In this document: positions 12,484 to 22,929 of the stretch, in pieces
Layout of the letters: the number at the start of each line of letters is the position of its first letter
How positions within the stretch are numbered: the stretch's first letter is position 1
DNA from: Tolypeutes matacus
Taxonomy: Eukaryota; Chordata; Mammalia; Cingulata; Chlamyphoridae
NCBI GenBank assembly: GCA_026826555.1
Contig: JAKSZT010054324.1
Span: 744,001 to 808,000, forward strand
Direction: 5' to 3'
DNA: 64,000 bases
Program-made: the position numbers and the translations under genes
The notes under the pieces: model-generated
What the model was told of the DNA's origin: nothing
Seen by the model: the letters and a program-made list of their open reading frames with translations, nothing else
The model's database searches: none

Positions 12484-13195
12484 CATGCCACCCATTAGAA
12501 CAGCTAAAATAAAAAAGACTGACAATAATAAGTGTTGATAAGGATATAGAGAAATTGGAATTCTCATACATTGTGGTAGGATTGTGAAATAGTGCAGCCA
12601 CTTTGGGAAACAGTTTGTCCATTCTTCAAACTTTTAAACATAGTATTACCATTTGTCCCAGTAATTCCACTCCTCAGTATATACTCAAGAGAAATGAAAA
12701 CATGTCTACACAAAAACTCATACATACATTTTCATTGCAGCATTATTCATAATAAGTTAAAATATGGAAACAACCCAAATGCCCATCAAAACCAAATATG
12801 TTATACCCATAAAATGCAATGATATTTCACATTAAAAATGAATGAATGTAAATACATATTCTAACATGAATGTACCTTGAAAATACTCAGTGAAAAAGTC
12901 GGTAACCTTTCACATATTGTATGATTCCATTTATATGAATTGCTCATAGTTTTCAAATCCAGAGACAGAAAGTAGATTAGTGGTTTCCAGGGGCTGGGGG
13001 AAAGGTTATTTGGAGTGATTACTAATGATGTGAGGTTTCTTTTGGGGATAATAAAATGTCCTGGGATTAGGGAGTATTGCTAGTTGAAAAATCTTGTGAA
13101 TATACTAAAAAGCACTGAATTGTACATTTAAGAGAGTGAATTATGTTGTATATTAATTACATCTCAGTAGAAATGTTAATAAAATTGTTGCTGGG

Positions 13196-14183
13196 CCATC
13201 TTTGCATATATAGTTAATCAATGTTACCAAATATTTATAATGATTAAAGAACCTTTGATCATCGTTCATGATACTTGTCTTCTACCTGAGCATTCATCAT
13301 CAAGTTATCTATATGCTCTTTCATATAAACACTTAAAAGTATATCATAAACTTCATCTTTAACTAAAGTAGTATTTTGCTAGTGTATATTAAAGACCATA
13401 TGAGAATTACTAACAAATGATCTCAAAAGAAGATTTGGCTTCCTAAAGACCACTTAAAAGATATAATGGCTTCAAGCTAGCAGTGAAGAACGAAACCGTG
13501 TCATGGTATTTTCCAAACTGTGAAGAACTATACAAGTTAAGATGTTGTGATTGAGGATGATAACAGTGATAATAGTGAAAGTGGTCTGTGATAATTGAAA
13601 AGCAGAAGAAACTGGAAACATGACACTTCGGGCTTCTGCAGTAATCTCTACATGAGGATGCAAAAAAGGTGTAAATTAGATTGGCAGTTGTGAAAAGGAA
13701 AAATAAGTGATGTCTTCTACAGCTATCATAAGGAAATCGTTGGCAGCTTTTCTCTACCATTTTCTCTTTCCCCATTCAAGATTTAAGGAATAATTGTACA
13801 GTTGGTATAAAATCTCACCTCATACATGATGAATTGCACATTTTGAATGGATGCAATATTATAAATCAAAAAGGAAGAGACCTATGTCATCTGAATGTTA
13901 TGACCCAGATTTAAATTTTTCCTAAAATAAAATAAAAGTTTCGAAGGTTAAAGGAAAAGAGGCCAAAGTGTGATGAGGCAAGCACACCTCTTTGTACTTA
14001 ATTGTGAAAACAGTACATCCTGAAACCTTCACTCAATAATATGCATCGTTCTACCTCATGGCCTATAAATCATTTGCAAAACTTAAAATTAATTACCTCA
14101 CTTACAGTTTAGACACAAGGCTCTGAATTGGCACCTGCACAAATGACTGAAACAAAAAGGGACTGGATTTACAAGGAAGGAAT
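13196..14183. other. Intergenic, nothing recognised
   Basis: Unique-looking AT-rich sequence. The 110-codon minus-strand ORF at 13443-13775 is low in complexity and has no domain I recognise, so I do not call it a gene. Confidence 0.5.
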
Positions 14184-14635
14184 AAAAGAGAATGAAGACC
14201 GAATATACATGAAAGATATACAAAATCATTCAAAGGATCGGGGGATGGGGCATGGTCACGATGGGTGGATAATCACACAATAAATGAGGGAATCTGAATT
14301 CCCAGCCTGGAGAGCTCTGCCACAGTCTCCAAGGGAGCAGCAATAGTCCTCTGAGTATAGGGACAGTGCCTGTCAAAATAGGATGACCCACTCATGTTTT
14401 TTTTTATTTTTATTGATGACTACCCTTGTGAGTCTTTGCTCTTGTAAATGAGACTTAGCCTGCAGTTGTGGGGTGCCTAAGGGTTGCCACCTGAGAGCCT
14501 CCTTGTTGCTCAAATGTGGCCTCTCTCTAAGCCAAACTCAGCATATGATTGCATTACCTTCCCCCCAACGTGGGACATGACTCCCGGGGATGAGCCTCCC
14601 TGGCAACGAGGGATTAATACCAAGTGCCAACTGGC

Positions 14636-14711
14636 AGCTTTGCGCAGTGGCAGTATCGTAGCCAATGAGGTTTATCCGAGGCGCGATGATTGCTAATTGA
14701 AAACTTTTCCC
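14636..14711 (+). pseudogene. RNU4 pseudogene: 3'-truncated U4 snRNA pseudogene
   Basis: The sequence starts with the U4 5' end (AGCTTTGCGCAGTGGCAGTA), includes the U6-pairing/5' stem-loop part (TCGTAGCCAATGAGG... CGAGGCGCGATGATTGC) and stops after ACTTTTCC, about 75 bases into an RNA that is normally about 145 long. It lacks the Sm site and the 3' stem-loop, and it has no poly(A) tail. Perfect 17-bp direct repeats CCAAGTGCCAACTGGCA flank it (14620-14636 and 14710-14726), and the interrupted L1 sequence is continuous without it. It is therefore a dead retrocopy, not a functional U4 gene; no proximal sequence element is expected or seen. Confidence 0.92.
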
Positions 14712-15904
14712 AAGTGCCAACTGGCAACACAACTGGAAAAAGACCTTGAATAAAAGGGGGAAATGGTAAAGACAAATGAGTTCAAGTGGCTAAGAGACTT
14801 CAAAGAGAGTCGGGAGGTCATCCCAGAGGTAACTCTTACGCACACCTCAGTAGGAGCTCATAGAACATCTAAGTGCCCATTGCACCACTCAGTGGGGTTC
14901 CTGAGGGCTCCGGAGACACCCTGGTCCTATATAAGGGGGGATAGCCCCAGAGACTGATGCCTTATCAGTGGGTTCTATTTTGGAATCTGTGCTCCTGAGA
15001 GTGACAGAATTAGACTCAAATAAGTCCTCCCTGCACATGGTTCACCAGTCCCTTCTATTCAAACCTATATGTGATGCTGGAGTTTTTAGGTATACTTCCA
15101 GAGACTGGAGCCTCCTGCCTACCTATGTGCCAGGTGGCATGAAATCTAGGTGGAGCTGCAACTCCTACCCTACAGCTCAATGGACTCATCCAAGTCACCT
15201 GGTGAGGAGACAACGATGGGCAATGGCCATCCCAGGGAATGGAGAGGGCCTGCATCGGCAGGCAGGATCATCCCACCCACCATATCCATGGGATATAAGC
15301 CCTCTCTCACTTGGAGTTGGAGTGGACATCACCATCCCAGTCCCCTCAGGATTGGGGGAAGATCTATGGACTAGAGTGGACTTGATGGTATTCTCTTGTT
15401 CACATATGGTGATTATAGCAATGCAAGAAGTTGTAACAATGAGGTGGAGCCAGTGGCCACTTGACACTTTTGGGGTAGGGAGGGGATGAGCGGTTGAAAT
15501 ACAGGGGCTTCTTTGGGAGTTGGAGGTTGTCCTGAGTACTGTTGTGGCAACGGATGTAAGCCATTTTAAATCAGCACACACCACTCAGAACTGAGTGGGA
15601 GAGAGTGTGGTCTACAGTGTGAACTGTGGTCTATGGTTGGTGGCAAGGCTCCAGGATGTGTAAGTTCATTGAGGGTGGTGGGCCACACTGTGGGAGATGT
15701 TTGTGTGGGATGTGGTGGGAGGTGTGGGAGGTGGGCAACATGGGAATCCCAGTGGGTTCCGTGTAATATTTTGGGTAATCTAAGCACCTCTTAAAATATA
15801 TATATATATAAATAACATTTTTGTAAGCAAATACATATATATGCATATATATTTATATATCATTTTGCAAATGTTTGTATGTATTGTGAGAATTTTGATT
15901 TTTA

Positions 15905-15942
15905 CCCATAATAAAAAAATAAATAAATAAATAAATAAAGGA
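15905..15942. repeat. (AAAT)n microsatellite
   Basis: A run of AAAT units within the transduced tail of the L1 copy; it supplies several AATAAA signals just upstream of the terminal poly(A). Confidence 0.85.
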
Positions 15943-15980
15943 ATAGGATTAAGACCCATAAAAAAAAAAGAGAATGAAGA

Positions 15981-16610
15981 GCTATGGGCGTGCACTAAAA
16001 GTTGTGAGGTGAGAATGCATGTGGCTGTGGTAAAGGAAAGTCACTATTGCACTAGGGTCCAGGAGTGGGGAATTTATAAAAAGACCATTTTGTTTTATAG
16101 GTTAAAATTCATTATTGAAATGACTTTTAAAAATAGAAAAAAATTATTAATACATTTGAGTGACCAGTCCCAGCTGGGCTAACAACCATCAGAACAGGTC
16201 AGTTTGACAGCTAGACTTTCCAGGAATCAGTGAAAGAAACAGATGAAAACGTCTCTGGTGATAATTGAACCTGCAGCAGCAATTGGATATAACTATAAGT
16301 TCTAAAGTTTATAAAAAGAAAACCTGGGGAATGGCTTAAACTTTTCAAAAACTATCAAAAGAGAATGATGTCTTTAGTAACCTCTCTAATGACATACTAT
16401 ATCTTACTATTCCTCAATTTTATCTCTCACACCCAAAATCTTTTAATTGTGTTGCTTAATCACGATTTTAAGCATTACTTTGATGAAAAAGAAGTGATTA
16501 GCTTGTTAATATTTTAAAGGCTTTGTTTACTTAGTGTTTCTGAATTTTTATTTCACAATTGAATTTAATTTAAAAGCAATTTTGGAAATATACATTGCAT
16601 GACTTTCTGC
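15981..16610. other. Intergenic, nothing recognised
   Basis: No supported gene or repeat. Confidence 0.5.
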
Positions 16611-16614
16611 CTTT

Positions 16615-16760
16615 CATTTTCATTTGTGACATGGTCTGGATGCCTAATTTAGTTTGTGTTCTGGCTCAATCGTGAAAATTTCAAACAAGACACTTAACTT
16701 CCATGAATCTCCATTTTCCCGATGGGAAAAAATATGACTGAGAATGTAATCCAGAGACTA
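16615..16760 (+). repeat. MIR relic
   Basis: 'TTCTGGCTCAATCGTGAAAA', 'AAGACACTTAACTTCCATGA' and 'ATCTCCATTTTCCCGATGGG' follow the MIR order (TTCGAATCC, AGTTACTTAACCTCTCTG, CAGTTTCCTCATCTGTAAAATGGG). Decayed. Confidence 0.5.
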
Positions 16761-17935
16761 TTATGACTGGTGGAAGTCATACCAACCGGATGTGTGCATC
16801 TCCTCCAGAACTTCCCTGTCTGTGGAAACTCTCTTGGTGCAAAACCTCTTACAAGTATACAATAGAGTCCATATTTGGACAGCTCTGATTTTAGCAAACT
16901 CTTTCTCATTCTAAGCTTAAATCTGACCTACTCTTATTTATATACACTGATTATAAATACCAGTGTGATCAAAATATACAAGTTCAATTTCTCTTCCACA
17001 TAGCAGGTATTTACCTGACAAATGTGCAAAACAGCTACAAAGAGTAAATATCATTAACCTACAAAGTATGACGTTTAAGTTCACTTATGACAAATTAAGT
17101 AAAAATGTCAAACTGACTTCAGACTATGTTCCTTATTAACCAATCTGAATATTAAACCACATCAGTTATCTCAAGGAATAGCTTCTAAGACTTTGGCTAA
17201 GCCTTTTTCTCTAACCCACTGACTTCCAAAAGACTGGAATATTCTATTTCATTCTACCTGCTTATACAAATTCCACTCATTTGTCAATGCCTATATCATT
17301 ATATAGCAACTCTGCTATTTTATTTTAGTTTATTTTTGCTGAAATCTAAATAAATATTTCTTGGCTTTGAACAATTATCTTATTTACTAAAAATTGTAGT
17401 TCACATGCACGGTTTATGATGCTAACTGATATTAAACACTTTAGTGTGGACTTCCTTTTAAAGATGTCAGAGTAAAAGCATCCTTGCCTCACTCTCCCTG
17501 ATAAAATTTAGAATAAAAAAAAAGAAAACCTGATAACCTGAACAGCTTGTGTCTTGGCCATAAGATATAAAATTAATGCTGCATCACTATTTAAGGGGTT
17601 CTTGACACACAAGACCTAACCACAGAGTAGATAGTTCATAAAAAATATTTCGGATACCTTATAATAATCTACTTTGCTACCCTAGCTGTATAACTCCTCC
17701 AAGCTTTCCCTAATATTTCAATTCAATATGTAATTGACCTATGAAGAATGATCTCCTTAAAAAAATAATGATCCTATGTACAACCTACTCTAAGAGAGGA
17801 ACATGACAACCTGAAGGAAAACATTTGAGAATGAATGCTAACATGGAATAGATACTTCACCAAGAAATAAAGGAAACTTAAATAGACTTTAACCTCCCTG
17901 AAACCTAACCTAAAGGAAAAAGAAAAAGATGAAAT
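16761..17935. other. Intergenic, nothing recognised
   Basis: AT-rich without a supported feature. Confidence 0.5.
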
Positions 17936-17937
17936 AA

Positions 17938-17998
17938 GAGAGGCTAGGAGAGAGAGAGAAAAACAGAGAGAGAGAGAGAAAGAGAGAGGAGGGAAGAA
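17938..17998. repeat. (GA)n low-complexity tract
   Basis: Purine-rich run of GA units with short interruptions. Confidence 0.85.
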
Positions 17999-18149
17999 TT
18001 AAGTGGTAGAGCTTAGTAAAAAAAAAAGAAAAAAATACAGAAATGAATGCAACATTAGAAGCAGGAAAATGGGAGAAAGAGCATACTAAAACCATGAAGA
18101 AAGTATAGAGAGACAGACTTGAGTGAAGCAAAGTTAAATTAAAATTTAA

Positions 18150-18664
18150 AAATGGTTTTAAAGCCAGCAGGAAATAACTACAGAAGAATGATCATCGACC
18201 CTCTGCACCCCTTTAAGAATAAGGGTGTGAACTCTCTGAGGCGGGAGTTGAGGTAGGTTAGCCCAGGAAAATGAGGAGAAGATGAGCCACATTATGGCTG
18301 ACAGACATGACCGACAGACAACATGGTTGCAAGACCTTGCTGAAACATTGAATTTAACTTTGAGGTCCCAGTTTCTCTTTCCGGGACCTCCCCTTGGCCC
18401 CGTATATTCCAAACAGGCCTCACCATTGGTGGGGTAACCAATAACAGCAGGTGGGGCCCTTCCTTAGCATTATTAAGGGGTAGGAATAATTAACACTTTT
18501 AAAAGTAACCACACAAGGCAGAATTCACTCTCTCTGCCTAGAGGAGCGCACCAAATCTCAGTGTGTATTTCCATCCTTCCCTCCCATTTCTCAGGAAGCT
18601 CTGCTCTTTCCTCCATTTCCCAATAAATTCTATTTACTGGCCTAACTAAAACAAATGGTTTTAA
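18150..18664 (+). mobile_element. Possible ERV class-I-like LTR
   Basis: A GC-richer segment with 'TTTCTCTTTCCGGGACCTCC', 'CCATTGGTGGGGTAACC' (a CCAAT-like site) and, near the end, 'TTTCCCAATAAATTCTATTTACTGG', where the AATAAA sits about as in the R/U5 part of an LTR. It is bounded by 11-bp direct repeats AATGGTTTTAA (18151-18161 and 18654-18664), longer than a normal ERV duplication, so the boundaries may not be the true LTR ends. No internal retroviral genes are present. Family unknown. Confidence 0.5.
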
Positions 18665-18774
18665 GGTAAAAAAAAAAAAAATTAGATTTGGAAGACAGAT
18701 AAGGAAGAATACATGCATGCATAAATGGTATACCCAGGAAACAGAAAAATGGAAGTAAATTTACAAAAATAAAA

Positions 18775-19244
18775 AAGAATAACTCAGGGGCAGATATGGC
18801 TCAAATGGTTGGGCATCCGTTTCCCATATGGAGGGACCTGTGTTCAATCCTTAGGACCACCCAATAAAAATAAAGAAAAATATAGAGGGCGCGTGGGCGC
18901 GCCATCAGGCCCAGCAAGCAGGTGAACCCCCAGGCCCCGCTGAACCACGCAGCACGATGATACCTTAACAGGAGAGAGACGCAGAGGATACCCAAGACGA
19001 GGCGTGCCAAAAAGCAGGAACTGAGGTGGCGCAGGTAGCAGAACGCCTCTCTCCCACTTTGGAGGCTCCCAGGATTGAATCCCAGTGAAGACAGGAGGAG
19101 AAGGATAAGAGTAGAAGGCTGGAAACAGACACAAAGAATTGCCCAACGAATGGACACAAAAACAGCAAAAACGGGAGGAGGGATTAAAATGGATAAAAAG
19201 TAAATTAATTAATTAATTAAAAATTGAAAAAAAGGAATGACTCA
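18775..19244 (+). mobile_element. Composite DAS-type SINE (two tRNA-like units)
   Basis: The first unit (about 18786-18868) has 'GCAGATATGGCTCAAATGG' and 'GTGTTCAATCCTTAGGACC'. A GC-rich middle ('GGGCGCGTGGGCGCGCC') follows, then a second tRNA-like unit at about 19020-19095 ('CTGAGGTGGCGCAGGTAGC' and 'CCAGGATTGAATCCCAGTG'), then an A-rich body and a (TTAA)n tail. Similar flanks AAGAATAACTCA and AAGGAATGACTCA are the likely diverged TSDs. The 118- and 100-codon minus-strand ORFs here are products of the SINE's GC-rich body, not genes. Confidence 0.75.
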
Positions 19245-20250
19245 ATTTTCCCCTGAAAAGCAAATCTGAAACTATAGATTTAAAGGACATACATCAAAAT
19301 AAACTTTGTTAATTCACTAAGAAAAATTAAAAAAAAATAAAATAAAATAAAAAATTCAATTGGTAATGAAAGAATACCAGGAAGTATGGTAAAAAGAGTT
19401 GTGAAGGTAGGTGTGGAGTGTGGTAAAAGTTAATGGAATAAGGGGAAATTCTGAGAACTGATGCTACACAATTTGCAATTATATTTACTTCATGGTGATT
19501 GAGAAGTGCAAATTAAGAATCTCTGTAATTTTGAGATTATTTTACAGATACTGAGCCATGTTGTTGTTTTGTCATCATTATTGTAACCTTAGAAGAAGCA
19601 CTATCAGACTAAACATTTTGAGTCATGGCTTTAATGTGGTTATATAATTAAAATAACTTTGTATTGTAATTGGGTGTGCAAGAAATTGCTTGAGTATTAT
19701 AAGTGAGTTGATTGTTCTCATCTATTTCTAAAGAGACAGTCAGTTAAGTTAAAATTCATAAATTAAAAAACAGAACTTTAGATTCATTGTTTAAAGGTGA
19801 GGAATTAACCAGTATAAGATTTAAGAATAATAATATAATGAATCAAACTTGGTTTTAGTTTGGGAAAACATAACTAGAAGGTCATTTTAAAAGTGCTGAT
19901 TTTAAACTGGTTTTCAACAATATGGTTGTACTAGCTGTTATTTGTTGTTACTCTACTAATTTCAACCCTTTCACCAACGTAGTCATTCTATCATTTCCCC
20001 AGAAGTCCTTGTACCTCTGCCATGATCAAGACACTGAAGGTGATCCTACTCCAGAGTTACAGCAGGTGTCCATTACCCTGATCATTTAGTTAGCCTGAAC
20101 AATTGCAGTTTCAAAGATTTTGAGTAACACTCCTGGGCTCTACAGAGAGACTCTGTGGAAATGTTCTAAAGGTGATCTTTAAAAACAGAAGTTTATGAAA
20201 TAAGCAGGCTTCGGATGGTCCAAATTATTACAATGAAAATAAGCACATAC
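19245..20250. other. Intergenic, nothing recognised
   Basis: AT-rich with (AAAAT)-like tracts at about 19330-19350; no supported feature. Confidence 0.5.
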
Positions 20251-20254
20251 ATTC

Positions 20255-20400
20255 AGAGTTTTCTAATTTTCATATGCATTTTATTATGTGATACTCAGAA
20301 CAAACTTTTGTGGAGATTTAAAATGCATTAATTGATAGCAGAGCTGAGAATGGAACCCTGGTCTACCTATCAGCACTAAAATGTATAGATACAATCTGTT
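20255..20400 (-). repeat. Possible MIR relic
   Basis: 'TAGCAGAGCTGAGAATGGAACCCTGG' followed by a tRNA-like end resembles the antisense MIR core (GGCAGAGCTGGGATTCGAACCC). Weak and short. Confidence 0.4.
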
Positions 20401-21110
20401 GAACACTGCCATATGCATACAGAATTATAATAAAACATGACATTCATTCTCAAAAAGGGTTTAAGAAAGTTTCAGTTACACAAACAGGTGAGTTACAGAG
20501 AAGATAAAAGACAGAACATATACTAAAGAGGTAAAACATTGCCTGGTGTGTTTTACCTCCCTGATAAAAGTCTCATATTTGAGATTAGGTACTACATGTT
20601 ATACTCTTTGATTTTGTCAACAGTGAGTAACTCAGTAGATGTTCAGATGTGTTTTGATCATTTTATAATTCTGGCTCATTTGTAGTATGTGCACTTATTT
20701 TAGCTACCCTTTAAGAGAAAGCAAAACAGCAGAATCAATAGTTGGCACACACATACACACAAGCAAACATGCACATGCAGAATTTTTTTTCTCAAGGTGA
20801 TTAAAAATCTCCTGTAAAATCTGTCACTTTGTTTTCATTAGCTGGGTTTAACTTTAGTGTTAAAATGCATTTAGCATGTGTCTTTTTGTGCACAAGATCT
20901 TCAGATATAAAATAAAAATTTTTCTATAACTTTCTTAATAAACACATTTTTTTTTAAGTTAGGAGAATGTTCCTAGATTAAATTATATTTTAAAGCAATA
21001 CTCGTTTTATTTATTGTCATTTTGGAGAAAATCATCATCTGTTTCTATTGATCTAAATCTGCTTTGGATTTTTTTAAGACATGCATTACATCATTGTCAT
21101 TATTTAAATT
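20401..21110. other. Intergenic, nothing recognised
   Basis: Contains a short CA-rich tract at about 20748-20775; otherwise nothing recognised. Confidence 0.5.
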
Positions 21111-21113
21111 TGG

Positions 21114-21480
21114 TGTTGGGAAGTAGATGTGGCTCCGGGTTCGGTTCCTGGTGCCTCCTAGAGAAGATGTGCAAGACAGCAAATTGGCATGACAGGCTGG
21201 TGTGACAAGCTGGCATGGCAAGCTGATGCAACAAGATGACACACTGAGATGACACAACCAAGAATCACAATGAGGAAACACAATGAGAGATACAAAAAAA
21301 CAGAGAGCAGAGGTAGCTCAGGCTATTAGACATCTCCCTCCCACATGGGAGGCCCTGGGTTCGGTTCCAGTTGCCGCCTAAAAAGAGAAGACTAGCACAC
21401 AACAAAGAGATATAGCAAATGCAAACAACAAGGGGTTGGCGAGAAATAAATAAAACAAATCTTTAAAAAATAAATAAAAT
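21114..21480 (+). mobile_element. Composite DAS-type SINE (two units in tandem)
   Basis: Unit one (21118-21300) has a shortened tRNA-like head, 'AAGTAGATGTGGCTCCGGGT', 'TTCGGTTCCTGGTGCCTCC', and a body with repeated GACAAGCTGGCA-like steps. Unit two (21301-21480) is more complete, with 'GCAGAGGTAGCTCAGGCTA', 'GGTTCGGTTCCAGTTGCC' and an (AAAT)n tail. In unit one the A box runs straight into the B box, a deletion of about 45 bases. Confidence 0.75.
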
Positions 21481-22150
21481 AAATTTCGTGTTCACTATTG
21501 GTGCTGTTATGTCTGCTTATTATATCTACTTTGTAGAGCTTTCAAATTTAAAAAAAAAGCTTGAATAGAAAAGATGGTATGGATTTAGTGAATTTCACTA
21601 AGAACTTTACATTGTACCAGAAACAGTGATAATATTATACCAATAACAGGACAAAGCTCATAACCTCAGAAAGCATGTAAACCAGGAGGAAAAGGGTAGA
21701 AATAAAATAATAATAATGCAAACAACTAAACTATATAATAATATCCAAGCACACATATAATATGGGAAATTTTAGCGAATAAAATTGCTTATCCTATTAA
21801 GGAGTTAAGTAAGAATCTGACTGTATGAAGGTGATAGAGACATATGGGAACCATCAAAGACAAAGATGAAGAGAACCATTTTACAAAAGGTTAAAGGTGA
21901 GAGTGGGCTTGGATTTTACATCAAATGTCAGTTCTGACATATGGGTATTGTTTACCTTGCTGGAATATTCTACTGACATGCCATTTTATTAATTGATAAT
22001 TTTACCATGGTCAAGGAAAGGGCCATGATGGTTTCCTTGCTATTCCATTAACAGGGGATGTACAGGGAACACAATTGTTCCATTTGGCTAGTCTATAATT
22101 AAAGAACAGTAAGACTAGTAGGAGTTAACCTGGAAAAGTTGGCCAATATT
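21481..22150. other. Intergenic, nothing recognised
   Basis: AT-rich; no supported feature. Confidence 0.5.
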
Positions 22151-22154
22151 GGTA

Positions 22155-22580
22155 AGAAAGCAGAAATACTCACAATTTCAAAGGTAATTTACTCTTCCAA
22201 TTCCTAAAAGCTTGCTCCATGTCTAAGGTACCTCTGGATTCCTAGTAACTAACATAATGCCTAGCTTGTTGAGTTGTTTTTGCCTGGAATACTCCCCATT
22301 TCCAAATCTTCTAGACAGGATTATGCAAAGTGGAGTTCCTCTGAAAGTATGTATGTACAAGCAATTTAAAAACTGTAAAACATTGTGAATGGCCTATATG
22401 GGTAGCAGAGATACCTCACCATTTGTCTGTTTACTGTATTAGACTTCTGAGATTGTTAGTAACTAGAAAACAGGAATCAAGATTTCATAGACCCGTTGCT
22501 TCCCTGAATGTGCCATTTATACTTGGGCACACTGCACATTTTCATAAGTGCTGAATTAATATAAAATATACTCTGAGAGT
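22155..22580 (+). repeat. Possible L2 3' relic
   Basis: 'TTTTGCCTGGAATACTCCCC', 'CAGGATTATGCAAAGTGG', 'TTTGTCTGTTTACTGTATTAGACTTCTGAG' and 'GAATTAATATAAAATA' follow the order of L2 3' sequences (CTGGAATGCCCTTCC... TGTCTGTCTCCCCCACTAGACTGTGAG... GCTCAATAAATG). Strongly decayed. Confidence 0.42.
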
Positions 22581-22649
22581 TGGGTAAAAACTTAACTCAC
22601 TTCTTAACTGATTTAAAGTATTACTCTAACACTGAGATCAAAATCATAG

Positions 22650-22905
22650 CTATCGAGAGCAGATGTGGTTCAAGCAATTGGGAGCCTGCCTTCCACATGG
22701 TAGGCCCTAAAGAAGACAAGCTGCAATGAGCTGCAACAAGCCATTGCAGAAGTAGCTCAAGCGGTTGGGCACTCACTTCCCACGTGGGAGGTCCCAGGTT
22801 AGGTTCCCCGTGCCTCCTGAGGAAGATGATCAGACAGACAAGGGAGCCATCTGGGGCCGTGGGTGGTGGTGGGCAGGTAAGAGAAATAAAAAAAAAAAAA
22901 AAAAT
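22650..22905 (+). mobile_element. Composite DAS-type SINE (two units)
   Basis: Unit one, 'GAGCAGATGTGGTTCAAGC' to 'GTAGGCCCTAAAG', lacks most of its B box. Unit two starts at about 22745 with 'GCAGAAGTAGCTCAAGCGG' and has 'CCCAGGTTAGGTTCCCCGTG' as B-box end, followed by a GC-rich body and a poly(A) tail at 22890-22904. ORFs of 91-101 codons across it are incidental. Confidence 0.75.
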
Positions 22906-22929
22906 TATAGTGATCACAGATAGCAATCT

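Larger units (their letters stand above)
10370..13195 (+). mobile_element. Old L1 (L1M-type): ORF2 3' half and 3' UTR, broken
   Basis: The segment runs through the L1 ORF2 reverse-transcriptase region (about 10560-11030, reading like 'THTSGIYNGNERLI') to the ORF2 C-terminal part. It ends in the well-known L1M 3' end: 'GTGCAGCCACTTTGGGAAACAG' at about 12590, 'TTCCATTTATATGAATTG' at about 12928, 'AGTAGATTAGTGGTTTCC' at about 12972 and 'TACTAAAAAGCACTGAATTG' at about 13102. All frames are interrupted, so it is inactive. Two tRNA-like SINEs (about 10.9 and 12.4 kb) were inserted later. A 5' end is absent, as usual for truncated L1s. Confidence 0.85.
14184..15980 (+). mobile_element. L1-type 3' region, copy B, with 3' transduction and TSD
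   Basis: A 5'-truncated copy of the same L1-type 3' region as copy A. A 15-bp perfect TSD, AAAAGAGAATGAAGA, lies at 14184-14198 and 15966-15980, so the inserted DNA is 14199-15965. The shared element 3' end with its first A/TA-rich tail is at about 15790-15815. A further 150 bases follow up to a second A-rich tail (15960-15969) that is preceded by AATAAA repeats (15907-15938). Extra 3' DNA inside the TSD is the mark of transcription past the element's own poly(A) signal. A truncated U4 snRNA sequence was inserted later at 14636-14710. The 173-codon ORF at 14968-15489 lies in this non-coding region. Confidence 0.75.

Noticed and set aside
13443..13775. 110-codon minus-strand ORF
   Set aside because: Low-complexity content, no domain, no splice or promoter context.
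14968..15489. 173-codon ORF, the longest in the window
   Set aside because: It lies wholly inside the L1-type 3' region and the same frame is broken in the other copies. No domain is recognisable.
15195..15584. 129-codon minus-strand ORF
   Set aside because: Shadow of the same L1-type 3' region.
18801..19157. 118-codon minus-strand ORF
   Set aside because: Antisense of a GC-rich composite SINE.
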